From contig JALBYF010000006.1 in assembly GCA_023212725.1 (NCBI GenBank), positions 248,001 to 312,000 of the forward strand: a stretch of 64,000 nucleotides of DNA, in the 5' to 3' direction. How positions within the stretch are numbered: position 1 is the first letter of the stretch; each line of letters begins with the position of its first letter. Origin of the DNA: Tranzscheliella williamsii (Eukaryota; Basidiomycota; Ustilaginomycetes; Ustilaginales; Ustilaginaceae). The translations under genes were made by a program, and so were the position numbers. This document shows, piece after piece, positions 11,432-21,200 of the stretch. The notes beneath the pieces are model-generated. The model was not told where the DNA came from. It did not search any database and was given only the letters and a program-made list of their open reading frames with translations.

Positions 11432-11880
11432 TCTCTCCCAGCGAAGCTGACTCGCAGCTCAACGAAAAGAGCCAGGCCTGCGAACCGGCGCGCGAGCACA
11501 GCCTTCAGATTACCCCCCTACGACGGCCTCCTCGACACGACGGCCGTCGAGCCCTGATCCCCTAGACTCGCGCGCGCCACACGGCCTGCGCCATAGCATT
11601 TCTTTCCCCATTCTGTTCCCGTATGTATGATGGTAGTTCTTGCATATAAATCCGGCTGTTCAGCCCGTCAGCCCGTCAGCCCGTCAGCCCTTCTCATCTA
11701 TGCGCGATGTCAGTCTGTGGCAGGTCGTTCCTAAGTGCGGATCTTGCTTGCGCTGACACCTTTGTCTTCAGCAAAGGGCCGGCAAACCCGACGAAAGTGC
11801 GAGTCACGGACCGTGCATTCAGGGTCCAGCGGCGGAGCGGCCATGTTGGCTCAGTTTTTGGCTCCTCTCGCCCCAACCTG
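11432..11880 (+). pseudogene. Right copy of ENA 3' end fused to the gene fragments
   Basis: Directly abutting the fragments of the large gene, this segment repeats the final codons of the ATPase gene (coding SEADSQLNEKSQACE) and its downstream DNA. The copied tail is followed by a frame ending that differs from the parent, and there is no ATPase body upstream, so it cannot make a pump. It contains three copies of CAGCCCGT at about 11661-11684 where the left copy has about two. It ends just before the start of the 1688-codon gene and probably forms part of that gene's promoter and leader. Confidence 0.88.
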
Positions 11881-11977
11881 CTTGCACATTGGTGACTGCG
11901 ATGGTGAATGCCCTTTGCCTCCTTTCCATCGTCCTGTTTGCTTTCCTTGCTTCGCTGCGAAACTTTGAGAGCCGACG

Positions 11978-14900
11978 ATGGAGCCAAACCTGGATCTGGC
12001 CACGCTGTGCCGTGCCTCTGCACCGGAGGTGGCAGACTACCTCCGAGCTCAACTGAATCGGTATCCAGAGTGCGCCATCTCCGCCTGTCTGTTTAGTCTG
12101 CTCCATACCCAGGCTGTCTCCCCGGATATCTTGTCCATATGGCTTTCCATCGCCAAGGAGCCTGCCACGCTTCGAAGAGCATTGGAGCAACACGACTCGG
12201 TCCTTGTTCGACGCCGTGCTATCTCCGCCTTCGGTAAGGCGCTGCGCAAAGCTACCTGGGAACAAGCATGGCAGGGCCTGGGTGGGCAGGCGGGCATCAC
12301 CGCACTGCTTGCCACCTTCTCGCTATGCGACGTCCGCCTCTTTCTCGTCCAGCTTGGCAACTCGGTCAGGGGTACCCGTGATGTAGGCCTAAAACGCCAA
12401 GCTATCACCGGCTTGTTGCAGACGCTTGTTCCTTCTCTGAGTCAGATGCCCTCCTCGGAGCCACCGCAGGAGCATGCCGTCGAAATCGAACAGCACAAGC
12501 TGCTTCAATGCTGCTCTGGCTTGCTTGCCGGCTGTACTTCAGACTTGGTCGGCCGTGTCGTCTTCGGCGCTCCATCTGAGCTGCCCGTGCTTCACAACAA
12601 AAAACCTCTCTTGAGGGAACACACCGCTCTGTTCCAGGACCATTTCATTCAGGTCGCCGCACCTTCGTCCAACTGGCCGGACCTCTTCCTCTACCTTCCT
12701 TTTCTGCTCGACGCATCCGCAGAACAAAAGCAGCAAGAAAACGTCTTGAGCAGGCTCGAATTTCTCAAAGGTTTTCTGGAAAAGCTCGCCGATAACCCCG
12801 AGCGCCTCTCTCAGTATGAAAACCTCTGGAAGGACGCCTCAGCCCAGCATTCCCATTGGCCCACGGCAGGGGTCCGTTCGGTCTGCGACTGTCTCGTCGC
12901 ACCCTTCACACGAAGCATCATGAAACGTAGACACATGCGATGGGAGGCTCGCAAAGAGTGCTTTGATCTTCTCATCCGATGCTTCCGTGATCACGGCACG
13001 ATCCTCCAACCACGGGCTTTCGAGAAAGGAGGGGTGGTGTACGAGGTCGCACGCTGCTGGTCAGCTCGGCCTGCTCTGTTCGACTCGACATTGCAAGCAC
13101 TCTTTCGCCTTGTCCCAACCGAGTCTCCAGGCACGACATTCTTGCAGCTGGCTCCCGTAGTGCGCTACGCGTGCAGATGGCGGCTGCTGTGCCACCTCTT
13201 CGCTTTCAATCTTCCGCAGTCATCGTACAACATTGAAGACGATGCAAGCTTACAGCAATATATCGACAAACACCGTCAGACGAACATCTGGCCTGTTCAG
13301 CTATTTGTCCATCTTGGAGCGCATCACGGCCGCTCGTTTTTGGACCGGCTTGCCGGTTTCGACGGGGTCTATTCTGGCTATGGAGAGAATTCGATCCTCA
13401 GTCTTGAAGGTTGCCATGAACAAGCCTCTGGTCGCTTGGACATCAGATTACTGCGCTTCGTGCTTGACGATGCCCTGCAGGCCGAGGAGCGCGTACAAGA
13501 TGCAGGATCACATATCCAAGCTTTCAAGCAAAGTGCCGCAGCTAGCAAAGAGCCGTACGACCGCGCCCGCTTTGCCAAGTCTGCTCTCTACTGGGCCATC
13601 GGCAGCCGCTCGTTGGATGTATTTGCAGATCTCTTGCTATGGCTTCGGCGCTTCGTCAAGGATCCCTTGGCTGCCAAAGAGATCTTTTCCTACCGCAATC
13701 TCCAGGTGAAAGAAGCAGTAGAGCTGTTATCGTCAATACCCAATAAACAGGTGGGACAAATTTCCCCCGCCACTTTACAGGCAAACATAGTCAAAGCCAA
13801 CTCGATTCTGTGGTCTCTTGTTGAAACGGCTTGCCTAGCCTTAGTGGAGCCCCACTTTTGCCTCCAAGATTGGGTACCTGCCCTGACGCTGATCCGCCTA
13901 GTCGTCATAATGCGTATGCAGCAGACTGGGAGGATTCAGCAGCTACTTCAGCTTACAGACAAAAATACCTACGAGGTCCTCTGGAGTGATACTGTTGCCC
14001 TTTTGCTGAGGATGGAACGAAATGGACTCGACCCCAACTACGAAGGGCTAGAATGCAACGGCCCGCAGGGACCATTGGCGTCGCATCTCGGATACATGGC
14101 AGACGTAAAGGTCGACACACGCGCGGGCCTCATGTTCGTCGAAGAGCTGTTCAAGGCTCGCGACCAGCTATGGACAGACTACCGCCAAGGTCAGGACTCG
14201 AATCTGGCCACATTGCCAAAGGGGCTTCCTCGTGGATTGCCACTCCGTTTCGCTGTCCTCTTCTGGGACGTAGACGACATTCTTTCCAAGGCCGGAGAGA
14301 GTCTCATTCTCGAAAAAGCAAGATCGATCGCCTTCATGGATGCTGATGTTGCCTTACAACCCCTCCCCTGCGATGCTCCGTTGCTGAAAGCCATTGGCTT
14401 GTGTCACGAAAGCTATACATTCGCACTCAGAACCCTGGTGAAGAGCCAAACACGCTTTCAAGACAGGCTAAAGTGTGCCAGCCAAGCTTGGACCTATGCG
14501 CTTACTGAGCTTACAGGGGATAGGATGACGTCGGAGGAAGCCAGAGTCTTTTGGGCTTCCATCTATAACCAGGCACTATCTGGCCGTGTCTTGACCGAGT
14601 TATACAGGTCCTTTAGAAGGCCGGTGGTGGATTTCGAATTGAACTTTGCATCTCTGGAACCTGACGAAGGCATCGTTGAATGGAACCCTCTGGAGGCGTG
14701 GCGGCCGCCCAAGATCGAAGAGAGGCGCCTTCAACTCACCGTCTTGGGCTGGGCCCTGTCATCAGATGCCCCATTCTTCGGCAATTCAGCTTCCTTAGAG
14801 CCGTCTTTTGCTCAGAAACCAAAACCCCAAGTGAAGCCATTCGATGCGAATGACCATATTTGGTATCCTTCTCCGCCTGGCATGAGATGCCGTTTTTCGC

Positions 14901-17044
14901 CTATCATGAAGAACAGAGCCATGCGGGAGGTACAAACAGCGGCCTCGCTCCTTTACTTGGACAGCAAGATACCGGGTAGTAGGGGGCTTCTGACGAAGCC
15001 CTTTCCATCCCCAAGCCGCATTAGATACCCGGCTATGTATCTCGGCGACGATTTTCTCTCGGAGCAAAAGGACCGTGGAATGATAACAACGCCGCCAGCA
15101 CCGTTGAAGAGATACACCGCTTATGCCCCTACTCAGCTTTTGCTTCAGATAACAGACAAGGCACTGTCGCGACTGGGCGAGGTGGGTGGTGACAAGCAAT
15201 ACCGTGCTCGGCTAGTACCCATTGTATACCGCCTCCTGCGCCTCCTCGTTAATAGTGATTGCCCAGCCGCGGCAACCGACATGATCGCCACGGCTGTATT
15301 GAAAAATCAAGAAGACTCTTCGTGGCACCGCCATGTTTTCTCCTTACGGCTCTTGCGTCGGTTGCCTGTGTGTTTGGCTACAGGCATGCTTCAATCCTTC
15401 GCGGCCGCCATTATCGAGAAGATTCGCATACAGTCGACGCGCAAGGCGACCCAAGTTGCTGCGGAAAGCGTCGCTGAAACGACATCGCCGCTGGTCAAGA
15501 TCACAACGGTGAAGTACTTGGCTCAATTGCTCAACGAGGCGGACTTCATCCCATCCAACCTCGCCACGGACATCCTTGTGAACGTGTTTGAGGAATGCAG
15601 CCACCCAGATGTCCGGTGTGCCGTGCTGGAGACGCTTTTACACAAGCTATGCTGCTGTCGCCGCCCCGACAGCCCTTCCGCCGCAACGCTGCTGGCGCAC
15701 CTCGAACGATTCGTTCCTTTCCTAAGCGCGTTGGACAGCTCAGGTCCGACACGTCACTGGGAGGGCCCTTCGGAAACGGGATCTGCCCAGTTGACGGAAG
15801 TGTATCAGACCGGTTTTCTTGGCGTCCCTTCCAGGATGTTTCGGGCCGTGGCGGATGCAACTCGGGCACACAAGACATGGGCGCCTGTAATCGTGGAAAG
15901 ATTGCTCCTGCCCGCCATTGAGCTGTCCATCGAGCAGAATCGGCGCTGGATCAAGTCTTTCCTGGCGTCGCAGGACATGTTGTTGCTCTACGATGGGCTC
16001 GCAATCCCCCCGGTTAACGTTGAGCCCCTAACTGAGCTGATCGGCTCACATCCGGCGTTGGTGCCCGAGTGGGTCATTCAAGTCTGCCATCGGGTGTCTA
16101 TGGTTTCCTTATCGCCATCTCGCGAGATGGATAAGCTGCTCAAGCGACTTCTTCCGAAATGCAATAGAGACATCGCAAATAGGCACTGGGTGTCTATGTA
16201 CGGGCCGGAACGGAGGCGGGAAGTGTCTGCCCAGGCCCGCTGCTATGTCAAGCTCATGTTCGAACTGGCCCGGCCAGAATGCGACGCCAAGGTACAAGGT
16301 GTTCGGGGCATTCAAATGATCCAGGAAATGCTCAGAGACCTAGCTGACGGGCTCCTCTACCACGGCGAAAAATCCGAGTTTCACCGATTCATGGACGAGC
16401 TCAAAGTACGTTTGGATAGCGTAGACAAGGCTCGGATCTGGGCGACTTATATCAGGCCAACAGTGCAAGCCATTATCAGCCGCGTGGAGTCGCTGCGGAC
16501 GGCAGAGTGGCAACGCGACCGTTTGCGAAAGCCATCTGTATTGCCGGAACTGCTCAAGTACCGGCTCTGGCTGCTTCGGTACCCGCAGATGCGTACAGAC
16601 CCCTCGGCTGCAGACTTCGAGCTGTTCGCCGACGACCTGGCTCGCCACATTGAGGAAAGCGTAGCGAGCGGGCTACCGTATCACGACGACATCGTGGCGT
16701 TGAAGAAGGCGGCGGTGCAATGCAAGGCTGCGCATTGCCCGCACATTGCCATCCGCCTGGGCCAAGTGCCAGCGACACCGTGGACCGCCGATTACCTGCG
16801 CGTCGAGCTGGCGATAACTATGCTGGAGCACTCCGATTGCCAGAAGGATGCGGAAACGCTGTGCACAGCAGCAGCGATGGCCAAGGCATGGTCGACGCAT
16901 GAGTGCGAATGGCTGAGGAAGAAAGCAAACGACCTTACCTACGAAGTTGCGCCCAGCAGGTCCAAACTACAGGACCACGACCTGTTCAAGGCGATCCAAT
17001 CGGCGGTGAATGGAGACGACGAGAGCTCAGACAGAGAAGACTGA
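11978..17044 (+). CDS. Large uncharacterised conserved-looking protein (1688 aa)
   Basis: A single uninterrupted 1688-codon frame from ATG 11978 (context GACGATGG). I cannot assign a family. The composition is that of a long, soluble, mainly alpha-helical protein. There are many Leu-rich amphipathic stretches (for example RRRAISAFGKALRKATWEQAW near residue 80), no signal peptide and no clear membrane segment. The C terminus is acidic (DDESSDRED). Such patterning is compatible with an ARM/HEAT-type helical repeat scaffold, but this is inference. Fragments of its middle and later portions were copied into the block just upstream of it. The unbroken length shows that the gene itself is intact. 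Confidence 0.85.
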   Translation: MEPNLDLATLCRASAPEVADYLRAQLNRYPECAISACLFSLLHTQAVSPDILSIWLSIAKEPATLRRALEQHDSVLVRRRAISAFGKALRKATWEQAWQGLGGQAGITALLATFSLCDVRLFLVQLGNSVRGTRDVGLKRQAITGLLQTLVPSLSQMPSSEPPQEHAVEIEQHKLLQCCSGLLAGCTSDLVGRVVFGAPSELPVLHNKKPLLREHTALFQDHFIQVAAPSSNWPDLFLYLPFLLDASAEQKQQENVLSRLEFLKGFLEKLADNPERLSQYENLWKDASAQHSHWPTAGVRSVCDCLVAPFTRSIMKRRHMRWEARKECFDLLIRCFRDHGTILQPRAFEKGGVVYEVARCWSARPALFDSTLQALFRLVPTESPGTTFLQLAPVVRYACRWRLLCHLFAFNLPQSSYNIEDDASLQQYIDKHRQTNIWPVQLFVHLGAHHGRSFLDRLAGFDGVYSGYGENSILSLEGCHEQASGRLDIRLLRFVLDDALQAEERVQDAGSHIQAFKQSAAASKEPYDRARFAKSALYWAIGSRSLDVFADLLLWLRRFVKDPLAAKEIFSYRNLQVKEAVELLSSIPNKQVGQISPATLQANIVKANSILWSLVETACLALVEPHFCLQDWVPALTLIRLVVIMRMQQTGRIQQLLQLTDKNTYEVLWSDTVALLLRMERNGLDPNYEGLECNGPQGPLASHLGYMADVKVDTRAGLMFVEELFKARDQLWTDYRQGQDSNLATLPKGLPRGLPLRFAVLFWDVDDILSKAGESLILEKARSIAFMDADVALQPLPCDAPLLKAIGLCHESYTFALRTLVKSQTRFQDRLKCASQAWTYALTELTGDRMTSEEARVFWASIYNQALSGRVLTELYRSFRRPVVDFELNFASLEPDEGIVEWNPLEAWRPPKIEERRLQLTVLGWALSSDAPFFGNSASLEPSFAQKPKPQVKPFDANDHIWYPSPPGMRCRFSPIMKNRAMREVQTAASLLYLDSKIPGSRGLLTKPFPSPSRIRYPAMYLGDDFLSEQKDRGMITTPPAPLKRYTAYAPTQLLLQITDKALSRLGEVGGDKQYRARLVPIVYRLLRLLVNSDCPAAATDMIATAVLKNQEDSSWHRHVFSLRLLRRLPVCLATGMLQSFAAAIIEKIRIQSTRKATQVAAESVAETTSPLVKITTVKYLAQLLNEADFIPSNLATDILVNVFEECSHPDVRCAVLETLLHKLCCCRRPDSPSAATLLAHLERFVPFLSALDSSGPTRHWEGPSETGSAQLTEVYQTGFLGVPSRMFRAVADATRAHKTWAPVIVERLLLPAIELSIEQNRRWIKSFLASQDMLLLYDGLAIPPVNVEPLTELIGSHPALVPEWVIQVCHRVSMVSLSPSREMDKLLKRLLPKCNRDIANRHWVSMYGPERRREVSAQARCYVKLMFELARPECDAKVQGVRGIQMIQEMLRDLADGLLYHGEKSEFHRFMDELKVRLDSVDKARIWATYIRPTVQAIISRVESLRTAEWQRDRLRKPSVLPELLKYRLWLLRYPQMRTDPSAADFELFADDLARHIEESVASGLPYHDDIVALKKAAVQCKAAHCPHIAIRLGQVPATPWTADYLRVELAITMLEHSDCQKDAETLCTAAAMAKAWSTHECEWLRKKANDLTYEVAPSRSKLQDHDLFKAIQSAVNGDDESSDRED

Positions 17045-18212
17045 GGCGCCTGCTGCGGCGAAAATGTCACGCTGTATAGATTTACAATGAGTGCGTAGCA
17101 GCACAATTGCTCAAGACATACCTAGCCGCAGGGACTGTGCTCCGTTTGCGAGGAGGAGCAGAGGTGTCGTTGCGCATCACCGCTGACATGCGAGGCTGGA
17201 CAAGCTTTGATTTTGCAAGCGGGGCAAGTCGGGCGTCGATCTGACAAACGGTGGGCAGCGGGGCTTTTTGTGAGTCGCATTCACGTGCGCCTCGCTTGCT
17301 TCCCCGCCTTCGTCATGTGATAGACTCGGCGGCAGAACGACGATCAGTCAACATCCGCGTCGCGTTAGTTGGGCCTTACCCCGAAAGTTAAAGGCGCAAC
17401 TCACAGTTAGCGAGATGAATGAATTCGTTTCGGAAAGGTAATCGACGCCAGCAGATCCAATACAAAAAGGGGCCAAAAGTGTGAGTGTGAGTAGAAAGAA
17501 TGTTCCGCGCTCAGCCGGTGTTCAAGCCTGTTTCACATTAATCTTGCTAGTCACGTACGCACGTAGCGGTATAGTACTGGCCGAGCTACCCTGCATGAAC
17601 CTTACAGCGGCAATGAAAGAACATAACAAACTCATGAATTCTACTCATGCCTACGGATAGCTAGCATTACACTCGCCACTCACCCCTGTAAGTGTAACTA
17701 CTGTGGAACTATGGCTGCTGGGCCACCGCGTACGCTTACGCTGGAATCGAGTGAGCTTCCCGCTTGTGCTTTACGGGTATGCTCGATGCGAAAATGCGCA
17801 CCGCCAAGCCCAAGCGTATGCGCCTTGTATAACAATCATGGATGCGCAGACTGACAAAAAGAGTCGAGCACCGGTCTCGCTGTATGTAGTCGCAGGTGCA
17901 TGCTCCAGTGAGAATCTCACGGGTCCAGGCGAGGTCGTCGATCTCTCCGTTCCCATTCATGCCTCGTCCAGAGCCAACTTTGGCTTGGATCAGCGCTGCC
18001 TTTCCAACACCACCACCGCCGTTGTCCCTCTGATACCAACGCTTCTCCCATTGCCGACTTCTTTGTGCTGACGTTCAGGCCCGCCGCCGGCAAATACAGC
18101 AGCATTTGGGTGGCTAGCTGCAGCACCTGCATATCGCCAACCGTACCGGTCCGAACGCCCACCGTCTGTCCCTGTACCAGGCACGCGCCGCTCGCATCCT
18201 CCTTCAGTCACG
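17045..18212. other. Intergenic region without recognised genes
   Basis: About 1.2 kb between two same-strand large genes. It contains short AT-richer patches and no open frame with recognisable similarity; no tRNA or obvious repeat was seen. The final part must hold the promoter of the next gene. Confidence 0.5.
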
Positions 18213-21200
18213 ATGAAAGCAGCTTTTCGGCTCCGGCGAAAGAACGAAGACGCCGAGTCGTCAAGCCATGTGCGCCTTGATGTGATTCGACCCGCATCGC
18301 CCGCCCGCATAACGGCCACTTTCCCCGCTGCGCCCAGGCTACCCCCCAGCAGCACCGATATCAACAGCTCCGTCGCAAGCTTACGATTTTCCGGGCTCGG
18401 CCTCGAAGACTTTATCGCAAATCACCAGGCCTGGGACCATGCAGACCCAGATCACCCTCGACGTGGCCAAACAGGAGGGAGCGATGAGCGAGACGCGCCG
18501 GTCCTACCTGCTTCTCCAGCGCGTCGCTCACCGCAGCAGCACCATCATCAATTCGAAGATCAACACCGTCTTCGACCTTCGCTACCACCATATTCCCGCT
18601 CCAACCCGGCCGCCCCTTCTTCCCCCACACGGCTACCATTCCATAGCCGCACCACTCCCTTCTCCACTTCTTCTACCACTTCCACTCCCGCCGCAACGTC
18701 ATCATCGACGCCATCGCAAGACGCACCGCTCAGTCACCATCCGCACCTACCACCCCAGCCCAATCACGCTGCCGATTCAGACGCTGAAAGTGATGGCAAT
18801 CACTCTACCGAAGCCGTCAGGAACGACCTCAACAATCGACATTCGCCATCTCCGCCGCTTCCCAGCGTCGATAGACAGACATCACATATGTCGTCCGCGT
18901 TCTTCTCCACACCAGCTCCACCACGTCCAGTGCGACGATCCATCTCACAACCAGACTTCGAAAGGGCCAAGGTGTCGTCAGATGCGCTTGGCGCCAGCGT
19001 AAACTTACTGCAGCATAGCAGCTCGCGGTCGAAAGCGCCAATCACCTCCAAGGCACCTTCGAAACCATCAGTGTCCACCATCCTTGCCTCGGCTCGAAAG
19101 CTCAAAGTTGGCGAGCCTGCCAAGCCGCTCACGCCATCGGGCTCTTATCACCCTCAGTCTAATGAGCCACCGACCGAGCCGAGCTTGTTCGCTTACCAAC
19201 GTCCTGACACTGTCCGCTCCGCCTCTTCCCCGAAGTCGGTGCGCAGAGTCAAAGACAGTAACGCCAGCATCCACTCTACCCAAACAAAGAGGAGCACCCA
19301 TACCACTGCGAGCAGGATCCCAACAGAGCCTCGCGCCACCATACGCAATGCGCGGGGCGAGATCGAATGGAAAGACGCACCGCCCACAAACAAGCTAAGG
19401 AGCACTGCTAGCTTCAACAACAACGGTGCAGCGCATCAGCATCATGCGCGCCTACCACAGCAGAAAGCGGGCGCTGCCTACGACCTCCCCCCGAGCCAGC
19501 ACCGCACACGCTCTACCGAGAGACGCGCCGCAAGGGTGGATCAACGTCATCAGCTTGGCTCTGGCTCGGAAGATCGCGAGCGCAAACACATCCCGGTTCG
19601 ACCTCACACCTCCAAGGAGTCCAAGGCTACCGAGGTCAGAAGTGGCCGCAGCCGTAATTCACCTATGCGCCCCGAGCTCCGCCGACGATCCACGGACGAC
19701 GGCGACGGATTCCACACTGCAGACGAAGAGGACTATGAGGCTCTGGAGTGGGAAAGGACGCGAGAGCTGGAGATGGCTGCCGACCGTCTCGAACTTCACC
19801 GCAAGCAGCAGGCGCGCCAAGAGGAAGAGCGTAGGGCGCGCAAGCGTATTGAGCGCGAACGCGAAGCCGCCGTCTTGCTCGAGCGCGAGCGCTTGGCACG
19901 TGAGCGCCATCAGGCAGAGCGCCAAGCTCGACGCCTCGCCAAAGAGAAAGCGGAGCAAGCGGAAGCCGAGCGACGTCAGAAAGAACGCGAAGCTCGACGC
20001 CTCGCCGAAGAGAAGGCGGAGCAGGCGGAAGCCGAGCGACGTCAGAAAGAACGCGAAGAAGCTGAGGCCCGTAAACAGCGCGAAAAGGAACAAGCAGCAT
20101 TGCGCAGGCTCCAGGCCGAAAGAGAGGCCCAGGAGCTCCGTATTCGCCAGCAGAACGAAGCGGAAGAGCGAAGAATCCGAAAGGAAAAGGAGGCGGAGGA
20201 GCGCATCCTGCGCAAACAGAGGGAAGCGGAGGTGCGCATCCTGCGCGAACAGAGGGAAGCAGAGGAGCGCCGGATCAAGGAGGAAGAAGACCGCATCAAA
20301 GCGGCAGAGGAGGCCAAGCGCAAATTGGAAGAAGAGATAGCCAGAAAAGAAGCCGAACGCCTTGCTGCTATCGAAGCTGAAAAAGAGGCCAAGGAACAGG
20401 CCATCCGTGCTGCAGTACAAGCCATCCGTGCTGCGGAACAAGCCATTGTCAACCAAAAGAAACGGCTCGAAGATGCAAAAAGGCAGGTGGACGAGGAAGA
20501 CAAGGCGGCGCGACGGGCAGGACGACGCGAGGATCGAAGAGCCCAAAGAGCGTTAGCCGCCGGTCTTCCCCCCGGGAGCCCTCAAGCGCATGCTTCGCCA
20601 TCAGATATCGAAGACGAAGACGAGGCGGACCACGAATCCGATGCCGATTCCGCCGCTTTTGTCGATACGAGCACCGAGGATGCCAAAGCTGCAGGTGAAA
20701 GCGGCTCCGTGGCCAGATCCACCCCGCACCTCGAAGCTCCCTCCAGCACCGATGGCAGCTCGGATGCAATGCCTGTGACGCCAAACGACGAAGGCGGCAT
20801 GAGCAACATGTCACATCCTGCTATGGTCGGCAAAGGGCCATCGAGCAGCGGGCATGGGCAAGTCCGGTTTTCTGCTACTCCCGCCGACGATATGAAGGCA
20901 TCACCCGCCTCGCCAGCACGAAAGACGACCGCCTCGTACAAGCCTGTATGCTTCCGACGTGCTGTCCAAAGCGGAGCTAGACGGACCGCTTTACCCCTCA
21001 CGATTGGTCCCAGCCACGCCCCTCTTCAGTCAGTTGCAGAAGGCTTCGACGTCGCCCAGGGAGACGACAGCCAGATCGTCCAGCCGAATGGCCCTTATCG
21101 CCAAGGCGGAATCACCTATGGCAGGGGTTGGTGCGCACATGGCTTGGCCGACCCTTCCTTGGTCCTAGACCGTCGTCGCTACGTGCGGGTAGCGCGTGCG

